NCBI RefSeq assembly: GCF_002163715.1
Contig: NZ_CP015698.1
Span: 3,202,201 to 3,266,200 of the forward strand
DNA: 64,000 nucleotides
Reading direction: 5' to 3'
From: Curvibacter sp. AEP1-3
Lineage (GTDB): Bacteria > Pseudomonadota > Gammaproteobacteria > Burkholderiales > Burkholderiaceae_C
The notes under the pieces are model-generated. The model was given only the letters and a program-made list of their open reading frames with translations, was not told the origin of the DNA and did no database searches. This document shows positions 1-8,881 of this stretch, piece after piece. Each line of letters starts with the position of its first letter. Positions within the stretch are counted from its first letter, which is position 1. A program made the translations under genes and the position numbers.

Positions 1-3000
1 AAGAACCATAAAAATCCATACTTGGCGCATTCCAGTTTAGACCCATGAAGATTTGCTACCCACTCAAGTAATTGAATGCCCGTTTCTTCTGCAAGAATTC
101 TGGTTTGCGCAGAAATACCTCTTGATTGGGCTGCATTCCTCGCGCGCTTTAAACACTCTGCAACCAGTTCTTCTCGGAGAAGAAATTTGCTGAGGCGCTT
201 GACCTCCTCGTTGCTTAATAGAAGGTCGTTTTGCAGACTTTCAGATGACTTTCCGAGGCTACGTGCAACTACAAAGTGGAGCGCATGGGGACTGACTTTT
301 TCCGCGAGTTTCTTGGGTTGGGGTCGAGGTTCAGAAGAAATTTCCCTTGGTGCTCCATGCGATTGGAGATTTGAGGATTTCTTTTCAATTGAAAGTCCAG
401 GAACCTTTGGACTTTGTGCTTTCTGAATAGCCTTGAGTTCTGTTGCTAATTTTTTCTCAAGCCAGTCAAAAAGAATCCAAGTATTTTTTGAGTCTCCCTT
501 AGTGCGAGACTTCGCCTGGCGAAACGCCTCACCAGAAACGCCGAGGCCTGCTAGGTAAGAGCTCTGAAATGGTATGTTCAAAGAGAGACGAGCTGAATAG
601 AGAGAGTGAACCACTGTCCAACCTGCCAAATAGTTATGAATAGCAGATCCAATGCCAGAGTGACCAGCTACCGCGGAAGTTGTCGCTGTCCTAAGCCAGA
701 AATCAGTTAGCTTCTCGCTCCATTTCTGCAGTTCAAAAGCGCTAATCTTGAAGTTCAAGAAAAGACCAGAATAAAATTGCCAGTCGGGCCATGTAAGGTT
801 TTGAAGTGTTGTGGCTCGAAGGCTATGAGGACGAGCTTTGGGATCACCTAAAGCTCGTTTTAGGACTGTTCCAAATATCGTGATTGACTTTAGGTCCTCT
901 TCATTGTCTCGATCTTTTCCGGTGCCTCGCAGTAGCAGATCACCCTCAGTGACAGTCGCGCGAAGCTGAGCAGCAATCTCATTGATTTCAACTTGATCTT
1001 GCGTGCTTAGTTGTGCAATACGAATCGAGTGACTGTTTTTGATACTGTTAAATCCGGCACGTTCGATGACTAGTCCACCGGAAGCTGTGGTTAGCATCTT
1101 CTTCAAGCCAGAAAACTCGCCTGCTCTGACTGGTATAGCTGTTCCTAATTTCAATCGGAACTTGCATCGAAGAAAATTTGGATAGTAGTCTCCAACAGCA
1201 GATTCAATCAAAGCTGAGATCACTTCCACATCCTTTGATGTGACTAGGACAGAGCTTGCTGAATCGCGAGCTATTGATTCTGTCTCTTCCAAATTGATGT
1301 ATGTCCAGAGTTCATTTGGAAAACCATAGCCTCTCCGGATTAGAGATCTAGCTAAGGCTGCAAGTGCATTTTTTGTTCCTTCCGAGATCACCTCATCAGA
1401 AGAAAACTTTCCACGTCCAGATTTGTTCTCAAGTAACAGTATGTATTGCAGCCACTCTGTGCTTGACCAGTCATATGGATCTTCTCCACAAAATCCGATT
1501 TGAGTCTTTAGCCTGCTGAAGTAGGTAGATATAGAAGAGACTTCGTAGCGGCCTTTTTGGTTGTCTCGGCTACGTACCAGTTCATCTCCAACCCAGTCCC
1601 GTAAGAAAAGCCCACTTGGACTCCATTGGTCAGGCAGCGTACGTAGGTCTGACAAAGCATTTATTGCTCTTAATTGGCGCTCACCAAGCCGCTTGTTAGT
1701 GTCCCCGAAGTGATTCAGGATTCTTCCGATACGGTCAATGTCATCAGTGACGTTAACACGGCTGCGTTCGGATGGTTTGGTGTTTTCTGGTACCTGAGTG
1801 AACGTGGGTGTTAAGCCTGCTAACCTAGCAATTGACTCTTGGTTTAGACACGGTGATTCCACAAAAGTGCTGGAGCTTGCCAATAAGGATGGTGGAAAAT
1901 GAACACGCTTATAAGCCCGCGCCCAACTACAAACCTGCATCAGAACATCGCCTTGAACTTCTACTTCAAGTGCTTGTGTGAAAAACTTTTTAATGTCTCT
2001 CGTTAGATCTGTTTGGCTTATACATTTTGATCCTACTTGGCTCTGTAGCAAGGCACATTCTGGGCCCATAGGAAAACAGAACGCATGAACAAAATGGGGG
2101 CGGTTCCATTTAATGCATCGGCGAAGCCCTACAGTTGAGAACCATTTGTCAGGTTGTTGAACTGCTGGAAGAGCTATCGCTTGCCCGTCAAGAAGGTCAA
2201 TGAACACTAGAGATAGGAACAACCTTGTTGAATCTTTCAAGTCGTTTGCTCTTGCGCTTCTCAACTCGAGGCGGATCTTTTCTGCCAAGCGCTCACATGT
2301 AAGGGTTATGGATGTAATTGGCTCCAGAATTGTGTGAGGGGATAGTCTTGCTTCTCTGGCGGTTAAATGTTCGTCTTCTGTCGATATGCTTGGGAGGAAA
2401 TGTAGATCCTCTATTACTTCAGGGGATACTTTGGCTTGCCCAAAGGTCGACTCGAACAGTGAGTTCATGCAATCAGCCAGTTGAGATGCAACTGCAGAAG
2501 GTGGAATGTCAAAATAGGCTCCAGTTGTTCGTGTTATGTCTCTGACATGTCCACTTAGAGCCCGAATCAGCCAGCGATCGCAATGGTTTTCGTCCATAGT
2601 GGTTATCCAAAGCGCCCTACCGAAGTTCGAGTTCGCTTCATCGAAATACCGTGCGATTGCTTCACTTACTGATTTGCTAGAAATGTGATGCTCACTTAAA
2701 TGAGGATCATGTGTGTAGTTACAGAAAACCGGGGTGTTCTCTGTTGGGGCAGGAAGTTCTTTTCCAAGTCGACTGAAAAGTAGTTCCCTGCAGTAAACAC
2801 CGCTTGAAATGATTGCTTTAAGCGGATCTGTTTTGCCAAGCAATCGTGGATGAGATCGGGTGGATTCATCCCTGTACTCTTTGTCAAGGATGACTAACAT
2901 CCAAAGGCTACTTGTGAGTGCCCCATAGGTGAGTTCATCAAATCTTTGGCATCGATGGGCAGACATCAGAACAAATGCTGCAGCTAGGAGCTCCATTAGC

Positions 3001-4607
3001 TTGTTTGCCTGTTCTACTATCTGGCAATCAGTCCCCGCGCTTATGAGCATTGCTTTTGTATGCGCAATGTCACTTGTAAGTGCTGCCCAACCAGTTTGAA
3101 CAATCTCTTTTGAAGGGAGCTTAGTTGTTCCCATCTTGTCGTGTTCATCAAACGGTCTGATGGCCGTTCCCAGTCCTAGTACGCTGAAAACATTGTCCAA
3201 TCGGAGATAGACTGATTCATAGCTAGGACAGTAGTAATACAGGGAAGCAGGTGCGGTGCAGGCAAACTGTGCAGTAACAAAGGCGGTGAACATATCACTG
3301 CCTGTTATCTCAAGTACGGCTGAGGTCATGCTCTTTGACCAGCGCGCCCGATAAGGGCGGTGCGCCTTGTCACCGAGTTCTTGAAGGTACCTTCTGCTGC
3401 CTTCTAGATCAAATTGATCTACCTCTTGGATTGAACAAATCAGGTCTTCAACACAAGCTTGTTCAATTGGATTGTGAGCACTTCTGAGTACCTCAAGTAG
3501 TCGCGTTGGAAGTGGAACATTGATTGTTTCCACATTGGGTGGTTCGGGACGCTCCTTACCTGAGTACCTGTAGGACGAGAAGTCCCAACACCAGGTTCCT
3601 AAGTTGATATCTAACCATATGTGGTCTAAGTGAGGTGTCAGTTGAGCTTTTAGAACATACTTGTCTGAAGTGGCCGTCACTAAACACAGCAAATGGAAGG
3701 CTGCGAAGCCTTTTACTACTTTATCCTCTGCGGTTAAGTCCTCACTGAGCCGTTTAGTTATGGAGGAGAGATCTGCTATCAGTAGGTGTTCTCGGTGGTC
3801 TATGCCAAGCTTTGCCGTTGCAGGTGAATAGTCAGCTGAGTTGAGGCGGGCGCCAATTCTTCGAGAATCTAAGACAACCTTATCTGGCTCTGATTCTGAG
3901 GTGCTCGCTTCGTGGGTATGAAGCTCAGACGCATTTGTCGTCTCACACCAAGAATCCTCAGGACTGTCTGCGGCAAGCCGTCGATTCGTCTCGACTTCAC
4001 TTGACTTCTCGGAAATCGGAGTGATGTCTTGTTCCAGAACATGTAGGACATTTCGAAGCAGTTCTGATGGTGCCTCCCTGTGAGGCAAGTTTTGAAGGAG
4101 GGTTAGAACCTGACCAGGGTCCAAGATATCGATGCCTACAATTTGCCTCCAATCCTTGGACCTTTTTCCTTTTGTCAACGTTTCATTGATTAAGGCTCTC
4201 ATACCTTTGGTAAAAGATGCTGGTATGAGCTGCTGATCCTGAGAATGAATGACCCAACATCTTCCAATGAGTCCTAAGACCGAGCGGTGAAAAGGCAGAT
4301 CTGATGAGAGGCTTAACCCGCTAAAGAAATTGAAAACCTGCACATCGGTGGAAGGCTGTTGAAAGAGCGTTGTCGCAACACTTTCACTTGACTCAGCTGC
4401 CAACCGAATTGTTTTTTTGAGTTCAATGCTGGATCTGTGCCACTCGTCCAAGGGACTGTCTGGCCAGAGTTGTGCTGCAACTTGAAGAAGGCGCGTGGCT
4501 GATTCAACAATCAGGCCCGCGCCCACAAGCTTATTTGTGACCCCTACAGCAGCAAGGATCTGAAGCTGCTGAGATGACAGTTGGGGATCGCCATGGTTTA
4601 TTTGCAT
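1..4607 (-). CDS. Giant tyrosine-recombinase-like protein, C-terminus cut by window edge
   Basis: One uninterrupted minus-strand frame starts at the ATG at 4607 (a TAA lies 9 nt upstream) and runs off the left edge: at least 1,535 codons with no stop. The first ~1,100 residues match nothing I recognise. A tyrosine-recombinase catalytic domain follows: R1161 in VRAGEFSGL, K1190 in SIKNS, H1261 and R1264 in HSLR, H1316 in AGHSG and the nucleophile candidate Y1326 in IHNYL. H-to-Y spacing is 10, near canonical, but HSLR to AGH is 52 residues, about twice usual, so there is an insertion. A basic tail of about 200 residues continues to the edge. Codons are AT-rich (AGA, ATA, TTA, TCA), unlike the rest of the window, which points to horizontal transfer. 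Likely integrase of a mobile element. Giant integrases occur in elements such as the gamma-mobile-trio (GmtZ), but identity with any of these is untested. No clear Shine-Dalgarno is seen. Confidence 0.75.
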   Translation of the reverse strand, partial: MQINHGDPQLSSQQLQILAAVGVTNKLVGAGLIVESATRLLQVAAQLWPDSPLDEWHRSSIELKKTIRLAAESSESVATTLFQQPSTDVQVFNFFSGLSLSSDLPFHRSVLGLIGRCWVIHSQDQQLIPASFTKGMRALINETLTKGKRSKDWRQIVGIDILDPGQVLTLLQNLPHREAPSELLRNVLHVLEQDITPISEKSSEVETNRRLAADSPEDSWCETTNASELHTHEASTSESEPDKVVLDSRRIGARLNSADYSPATAKLGIDHREHLLIADLSSITKRLSEDLTAEDKVVKGFAAFHLLCLVTATSDKYVLKAQLTPHLDHIWLDINLGTWCWDFSSYRYSGKERPEPPNVETINVPLPTRLLEVLRSAHNPIEQACVEDLICSIQEVDQFDLEGSRRYLQELGDKAHRPYRARWSKSMTSAVLEITGSDMFTAFVTAQFACTAPASLYYYCPSYESVYLRLDNVFSVLGLGTAIRPFDEHDKMGTTKLPSKEIVQTGWAALTSDIAHTKAMLISAGTDCQIVEQANKLMELLAAAFVLMSAHRCQRFDELTYGALTSSLWMLVILDKEYRDESTRSHPRLLGKTDPLKAIISSGVYCRELLFSRLGKELPAPTENTPVFCNYTHDPHLSEHHISSKSVSEAIARYFDEANSNFGRALWITTMDENHCDRWLIRALSGHVRDITRTTGAYFDIPPSAVASQLADCMNSLFESTFGQAKVSPEVIEDLHFLPSISTEDEHLTAREARLSPHTILEPITSITLTCERLAEKIRLELRSARANDLKDSTRLFLSLVFIDLLDGQAIALPAVQQPDKWFSTVGLRRCIKWNRPHFVHAFCFPMGPECALLQSQVGSKCISQTDLTRDIKKFFTQALEVEVQGDVLMQVCSWARAYKRVHFPPSLLASSSTFVESPCLNQESIARLAGLTPTFTQVPENTKPSERSRVNVTDDIDRIGRILNHFGDTNKRLGERQLRAINALSDLRTLPDQWSPSGLFLRDWVGDELVRSRDNQKGRYEVSSISTYFSRLKTQIGFCGEDPYDWSSTEWLQYILLLENKSGRGKFSSDEVISEGTKNALAALARSLIRRGYGFPNELWTYINLEETESIARDSASSVLVTSKDVEVISALIESAVGDYYPNFLRCKFRLKLGTAIPVRAGEFSGLKKMLTTASGGLVIERAGFNSIKNSHSIRIAQLSTQDQVEINEIAAQLRATVTEGDLLLRGTGKDRDNEEDLKSITIFGTVLKRALGDPKARPHSLRATTLQNLTWPDWQFYSGLFLNFKISAFELQKWSEKLTDFWLRTATTSAVAGHSGIGSAIHNYLAGWTVVHSLYSARLSLNIPFQSSYLAGLGVSGEAFRQAKSRTKGDSKNTWILFDWLEKKLATELKAIQKAQSPKVPGLSIEKKSSNLQSHGAPREISSEPRPQPKKLAEKVSPHALHFVVARSLGKSSESLQNDLLLSNEEVKRLSKFLLREELVAECLKRARNAAQSRGISAQTRILAEETGIQLLEWVANLHGSKLECAKYGFLWF

Positions 4608-5120
4608 GGCTAGTTAATCTATACATTTTTTGGAAAAAATGTCAAAAGAAACTAGGCAAAAACGCCATCGAAATGAGAATTTTTTTATCGCATTGTGAAA
4701 GGCGACCGATAACCAGTGTCAAGGGGCTTCAGAATTTACTCTCTGTACACATCGAGAGGTACAGCAGTCTCTTGCTGCAATACAAGGATGATTGAAGTGA
4801 GATGCTTTTCCTGGGCATCAATCTGAGTTGCCCCTATCGTTAACTGATTCAGTACAAGGTCAGGTAAGCACTTGCAGGGACACTCAGATTCGCTACCATC
4901 CAGAGTGAAGATCTTTTGGGGGCGTCTCTCTTGCTAACTAGATGGCCTTCTAGATGAGACATTGGGATGTCATCCGGGTTTTGGAATCTTTAGATAGAGG
5001 TCGTAGATGTTTTCCGAGAGTCGGAAGAATGATGATTGGTGTGACAGATTGCCGAAGTCTTGGTGGTGTCGTATGGTCTCTTGTCACAAGCAAAATTCTT
5101 GTTATGTCTTCGAGAAAAGC
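4608..5120. other. AT-rich intergenic stretch upstream of the giant recombinase
   Basis: No convincing gene in 513 bases. The part next to the recombinase start is AT-rich with A/T runs, which fits a promoter region. A short CTAGAT motif occurs twice near 4938-4956. No tRNA, inverted terminal repeat or obvious attachment-site duplication could be seen. A 73-codon plus-strand frame at 4574-4795 overlaps the recombinase start and lacks a ribosome binding site. Confidence 0.4.
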
Positions 5121-5834
5121 CTAATCTGTATGAATAGGGTCTATTGAAACCAAACGTGTTACACGTCTGGTTTTACGTCTCATAACCCAAAGAGTGCTAC
5201 CCATATCCGCTGATGGTCCAGCTGTTTCTTCAACTTCGCGTTCAGTCTTACTGTCGAGTGCGGCCAGTACGGTTGACAGCTGGTCTGGCTTGATCGATTG
5301 CAACTTGGACAAAATGTCAGCCTGTTGGTCCATGTTGGGCGGCATGTCCAGCCACGGCTCAATGTCAAAAATGGCCGCGAGATCAGCGCTGATAAAGGCA
5401 GACCAATGTCCTGTGCTATGGCGATCAGCAGGTACTAACTCTGTATGTTTTTCCCTTGGCACTGAGGGAGCTTCTCGCATTGGAAACAGTCGCAACTGGC
5501 TTGGAGCTATCCCAGGAAGATAGCGCAGCTTTAACGCGGTGAAAAAGCGCTCTGCGGTAGTGCTATCGATGTCATTTGCCATGGAAAACCAGAGTTGAAT
5601 AGCATCAGTACCCGAGACAGCGATTGCAGGGGCAGGAAGTCCGAAATCGGTTTGAACCCCGTACCAAACCTTGGAAAGTGCCTTCCAACCCATGGGCACA
5701 GTGACTTCCACAACGAGGGCGCGTACCAACCCCAATTCATTGATCAAGCAATCCCCATCGCGACCCGCGACCAGGAAAAGTCGAGAATATTCTTGCTGTA
5801 GTCGCGATGTAATCGTTGAGGTAGCTAAGTTCAT
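5121..5834 (-). CDS. Conserved-looking hypothetical protein, 237 aa
   Basis: No family recognised with confidence. There is no signal peptide or membrane segment, so it is probably cytosolic. The segment from about residue 60 to 125 (GLPAPAIAVSGTDAIQLWF, then a helix and YLPG) vaguely recalls the primase-polymerase (AEP) fold, where a short SG-D/H motif precedes a hydrophobic strand, but the catalytic acids cannot be assigned. Residues 170-205 look like an amphipathic helical segment and the C-terminus is basic (RRKTRR). Base composition lies between the AT-rich element on its left and the GC-rich chromosome on its right. It ends 9 bases before the permease stop on the same strand and may be the distal gene of that transcript. 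Confidence 0.5.
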   Translation of the reverse strand: MNLATSTITSRLQQEYSRLFLVAGRDGDCLINELGLVRALVVEVTVPMGWKALSKVWYGVQTDFGLPAPAIAVSGTDAIQLWFSMANDIDSTTAERFFTALKLRYLPGIAPSQLRLFPMREAPSVPREKHTELVPADRHSTGHWSAFISADLAAIFDIEPWLDMPPNMDQQADILSKLQSIKPDQLSTVLAALDSKTEREVEETAGPSADMGSTLWVMRRKTRRVTRLVSIDPIHTD

Positions 5835-5843
5835 GGGCCGATG

Positions 5844-6836
5844 TTAAGGCCCAGAAGCACTGACTGCCTGAAACGCAAGCTGCACATACAGTGGGATGCC
5901 GATCACCAAGTTGAGCGGCAAAGTGATCCCAAGTGACATTCCGAAATACAGCGCCGGGTTCGCTTCAGGCATCGAATGTTTCAACACTGCTGGTACGGCA
6001 ATGTACGAGGCGCTCGCGGCAAGCACCATTAAAAGCGCCAAGTCTCCAGCTGCCAGACCACACACATATCCCAAGCCCAAGGCAAGTCCGGCATGAAGCA
6101 AAGGGGCAATCACAGCATAGGCGTAGATCCATGGTGTCTGCCCTTTCAATTTGGGAAGGTTACGGGCCGCACTGAGTCCCATGTCGAGGAGGAAGAACGC
6201 CAGCATTCCCTTGAACAGGCTGCCCGTAAAGGGTTCCATAGCCAGCTTGCCATCCTGCCCTGTCATGAAGCCGATGGCCATGGAACCCAGCAAGAGAAAC
6301 TGCGCACCGTCGGTCAGCGCCTCATGCAGGACACTCTTCAAACTACCTTGTGCAGGCGCAATGGGAGATGCAGTGGCCACGACAGGCTGCCGCTTACGGA
6401 GCTGTGCTGCGATTGCGATGGAAATAATGATGGCAGGCGACTCCATCAACGCCATGGCTGCGGCCATATGGCCACCAAACGCGTAACCGCGGGATTCCAT
6501 GTACTGAACAGCGGTGATGAAGGTCACTGCACTGACGGACCCGTAAGTAGCAGCAACCGCGGCGGCGTCAAACGGTGCCAACAGCTTGCGCATAACCAGG
6601 TATCCGATCCCAGGGATCAAGACCGCCAGTAAGAGCGCGAGTGCCAAAGCCATGGCCACATCCGCGGTAAACCCCGATTTAGCCAGAGCAAAACCACCTT
6701 TCAGGCCTAAAGCCATGAGGAGATACAGCGCCAGAAAGCGCGAAATTTGAGCGGGGACTTCCAGATTCGATTTGAGAAAACCGGCGAGAACGCCCAGAAG
6801 GAAGAAAAGGATGGCGGGGTCTAGAAGTGCTTGCAT
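5844..6836 (-). CDS. SbtA-type sodium-dependent bicarbonate permease
   Basis: A 330-residue inner-membrane protein with about ten hydrophobic segments in two similar halves, as in the SbtA/DUF897 bicarbonate transporter family. Typical family features are the AVAATYGSVSAVTFITA stretch around residues 95-110 and the MALMESPAIIISI segment near 130. The family imports bicarbonate with sodium, best known from cyanobacteria; heterotrophic bacteria also carry it, probably to feed carboxylases. It is divergent from a CbbR/CmpR-like LysR gene, the classical arrangement for inorganic-carbon regulation. Length is slightly below cyanobacterial SbtA (about 370), the gap being in the central cytoplasmic loop. 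No SbtB-like PII gene is adjacent. Confidence 0.85.
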   Translation of the reverse strand: MQALLDPAILFFLLGVLAGFLKSNLEVPAQISRFLALYLLMALGLKGGFALAKSGFTADVAMALALALLLAVLIPGIGYLVMRKLLAPFDAAAVAATYGSVSAVTFITAVQYMESRGYAFGGHMAAAMALMESPAIIISIAIAAQLRKRQPVVATASPIAPAQGSLKSVLHEALTDGAQFLLLGSMAIGFMTGQDGKLAMEPFTGSLFKGMLAFFLLDMGLSAARNLPKLKGQTPWIYAYAVIAPLLHAGLALGLGYVCGLAAGDLALLMVLAASASYIAVPAVLKHSMPEANPALYFGMSLGITLPLNLVIGIPLYVQLAFQAVSASGP

Positions 6837-6910
6837 GTGGGAGTCCTGAAGGATGTAACGATCCTAAAAACAAGAACGCATAAAGTAAAATCAAAATTAC
6901 CGCAATGCAC

Positions 6911-6928
6911 CATAGGTATATATCTATG
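6911..6928. promoter_or_regulatory. Candidate LysR operator in the sbtA-lysR divergent region
   Basis: Inverted repeat CATAG-N8-CTATG whose centre (GTATATAT) is itself nearly palindromic. It fits the T-N11-A type of LysR site. It lies in the 90-base divergent region and its right arm includes the ATG used here as the regulator start, so binding would also block the regulator's own translation start region. A second short inverted repeat, AGGAT-N6-ATCCT, sits at 6850-6865 next to the permease. Function is inferred from position and symmetry only. Confidence 0.4.
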
Positions 6929-7819
6929 AACATCACTTTCAAGCAATTGCGAACCTTTCTAGCCTTAGCCGAGCAAAAGAGCATTACTGCAGCCTCTCGT
7001 GCATTGCACGTCACGCAGCCCACCGTCTCTATGCAGCTCAAGGAGATAACCGACAGTGTCGGCATGCCCTTGTACGAGGTAACAGGCAAGAAACTGCAGC
7101 TGACCGAGGCCGGCCGCGACCTCGAGGCCACCGCACAGGCCATGCTCCATGAGTGGGACTTGTTCGAACAAGGCATTGCCGCAAAGCGTGGGCTGACTGC
7201 GGGTCGTCTTCGGCTGGCCGTGGTGAGCACCGCCAAATACTTCACGCCCCGTTTGTTGGGAGATTTCTGTCGCATGCATCCAGAGGTGGAGATATCGCTG
7301 GAGGTACTGAATCGCGACGGCGTGGTGCAGCGCTTACGCGAGAACGTGGACGACCTCTACATCATGTCCAAGCCACCCGCCGACATTGATGCCGTCGCTC
7401 ACGCATTTCTGGCCAATCCCCTCGTGTTGATTGCACCACTGGCCCATCCAATGGCGCTGACAAAAAACATTGCATTGGAAGACTTGCAGGCCGAGCGCTT
7501 CGTACTGCGCGAAAAAGGGTCCGGCACTCGACTCAACACCGACGCCCACTTTGCGTCACACCATTTCATTCCGCGTATCCGCTTGGAGATGGGAAGTAAC
7601 GAGGCGCTCAAGCAAGCGGTCGCAGGGGGACTAGGCTTATCGGTGGTTTCACGGCACGCGTTGGGTCCGGACATCGCAGGCCAAGGACTCGCCGTACTGG
7701 AAGTGAAAGGCTTTCCCATCGTTTCCAACTGGTACACAGTGCATTTGCAGGGCAAGCGCCTGTCACCCTTGGCGGAGGCCTTCATGGGCTACCTGGAGCG
7801 CTTCGCTGCGGCGGGGTGA
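6926..7819 (+). CDS. LysR-family regulator (CbbR/CmpR-like)
   Basis: 297 residues from the ATG at 6926; an in-frame ATG at 6905 would add seven residues. The N-terminal winged helix-turn-helix is typical (FKQLRTFLALAEQKSITAASRALHVTQPTVSMQL). The effector domain opens with GRLRLAVVSTAKYFTPRLLGDF, close to regulators of inorganic-carbon and Calvin-cycle genes (CbbR, CmpR), where the YF-P motif is common. Divergent from the bicarbonate permease, so the obvious target is that gene, with autoregulation through the palindrome over its start. Effector unknown. Confidence 0.85.
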   Translation: MNITFKQLRTFLALAEQKSITAASRALHVTQPTVSMQLKEITDSVGMPLYEVTGKKLQLTEAGRDLEATAQAMLHEWDLFEQGIAAKRGLTAGRLRLAVVSTAKYFTPRLLGDFCRMHPEVEISLEVLNRDGVVQRLRENVDDLYIMSKPPADIDAVAHAFLANPLVLIAPLAHPMALTKNIALEDLQAERFVLREKGSGTRLNTDAHFASHHFIPRIRLEMGSNEALKQAVAGGLGLSVVSRHALGPDIAGQGLAVLEVKGFPIVSNWYTVHLQGKRLSPLAEAFMGYLERFAAAG

Positions 7820-7869
7820 TCGCGCAGGGCAACGACCTACAATCCAGCCCTTTTGCGCGCACATACAGC

Positions 7870-8715
7870 ATGGACATCATCGTCAACGAAGAGCTCAAGG
7901 CTTACATCGACCCACTCACCCCTGAAGAGCATGCTGCGTTGGAGCGAAGCATCCTGAACGAGGGGTGCCGTGACGCCCTCGTGCTATGGGGTGATGTGCT
8001 GGTGGATGGCCACAACCGCTATGGCATCTGCCGCAAGCACGGCCTGCCATTCAACACCGTGCAGAGTGCCTTGTTCAAGTCCATGGATGACGTGCACCTT
8101 TGGATGATCGACCAGCATCTGGGGCGCCGAAGTGTGTCTGACTTTCAGCGCGGTGTTCTGGCTTTGCGCAAACGCGAAATTCTGGCGGCGCGCCAACAGC
8201 TGGCCATCGCAGATGCCTTGTCGGCAGAACCTGCGCCGCAGGCGACAAGCGAAAGCACAGTCACCTCAACTCCCATCACAGACGCACCGGTTGCACCCGC
8301 CTTCAAAAGTCGGGAAGACCTGGCCAAGGCCGCACGCCTGAGTAGCAGCCAGGTGGTAATGATTGAAAAAATCCATAAGCAAGCGGCTCCAGAGCTGGTG
8401 GCCGCCGTGAAGTCAGGTGTCATCTCCATCAATGCAGCCGCAGCAGTGGCTACTTTGCCCGCAGAAGAGCAGGTCGCAGCAGCGAGCGCCGGCAAAGATG
8501 AGCTCAAGCTTGCTGCCAAGCGCGTGCGGGATGCCAAGCGTGCAGCCCGTGAAGCGATGGCTGAACATAGTGTGCCGGCCTTCGCACCTGAGGACGCTGC
8601 CACAGAGGGAATAGACCCTGTAGCCACCGTCGCAGCACTTCAACAGCGAGTGGCGGCACTGGAAGCAGAGAACGCGGAACTGCGCCAGCAGCTGCAAGCC
8701 TTGAGAAATCCGTGA
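7870..8715 (+). CDS. ParB N-terminal-domain protein
   Basis: 281 residues from the ATG at 7870 (MDIIVNEELKAYI); an upstream in-frame start at 7816 is possible but overlaps the regulator stop. Residues 1-95 match a ParB-like nuclease/CTP-binding domain: an LTPEE-ALERSI-EG-RDAL-VW core, followed by the L-DGHNRY-IC motif diagnostic of ParB-like proteins outside the partition system. A low-complexity Ala/Thr/Ser linker (about 115-145) leads to a helical region (ASQV-type helix-turn-helix near 150-190) and a C-terminal coiled coil rich in Glu, Ala and Leu. No parA neighbour, so chromosome partition is unlikely. Perhaps a DNA-binding regulator, possibly from a plasmid or phage. Confidence 0.7.
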   Translation: MDIIVNEELKAYIDPLTPEEHAALERSILNEGCRDALVLWGDVLVDGHNRYGICRKHGLPFNTVQSALFKSMDDVHLWMIDQHLGRRSVSDFQRGVLALRKREILAARQQLAIADALSAEPAPQATSESTVTSTPITDAPVAPAFKSREDLAKAARLSSSQVVMIEKIHKQAAPELVAAVKSGVISINAAAAVATLPAEEQVAAASAGKDELKLAAKRVRDAKRAAREAMAEHSVPAFAPEDAATEGIDPVATVAALQQRVAALEAENAELRQQLQALRNP

Positions 8716-8769
8716 CTGGAGTGGCGAGTTCGATAACCCTCGGGGCCACATTGATGTAGCACGGAGTGG

Positions 8770-8830
8770 GCGGATATTGCAAAATGGAATAACTAAGAGT
8801 GCATATCCGCAGTTGCAATAGCAGTTGCAA
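8770..8830. promoter_or_regulatory. Inverted and direct repeats upstream of the first liv operon
   Basis: Arms GCGGATAT (8770-8777) and ATATCCGC (8803-8810) form a perfect 8-base inverted repeat with 25 bases between. It is followed immediately by two direct copies of GCAGTTGCAA (8809-8818 and 8821-8830) at a 12-base period. The block lies 50-110 bases before the receptor start, where an operator would be expected. No regulator gene is adjacent, so the binding protein is unknown. Confidence 0.4.
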
Positions 8831-8881
8831 AGGGCGATAGTCGCACGCAGTGTGATTCGAAAAACCGTTCAGGAGACAAAC

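Noticed and set aside
4574..4795. 73-codon plus-strand frame near the recombinase start
   Set aside because: Overlaps the recombinase start, no ribosome site, no recognisable feature.
1..5120. Transposon ends or direct repeats bounding the AT-rich region
   Set aside because: No inverted terminal repeats or target duplications could be found on the visible side. The other end lies outside the window.
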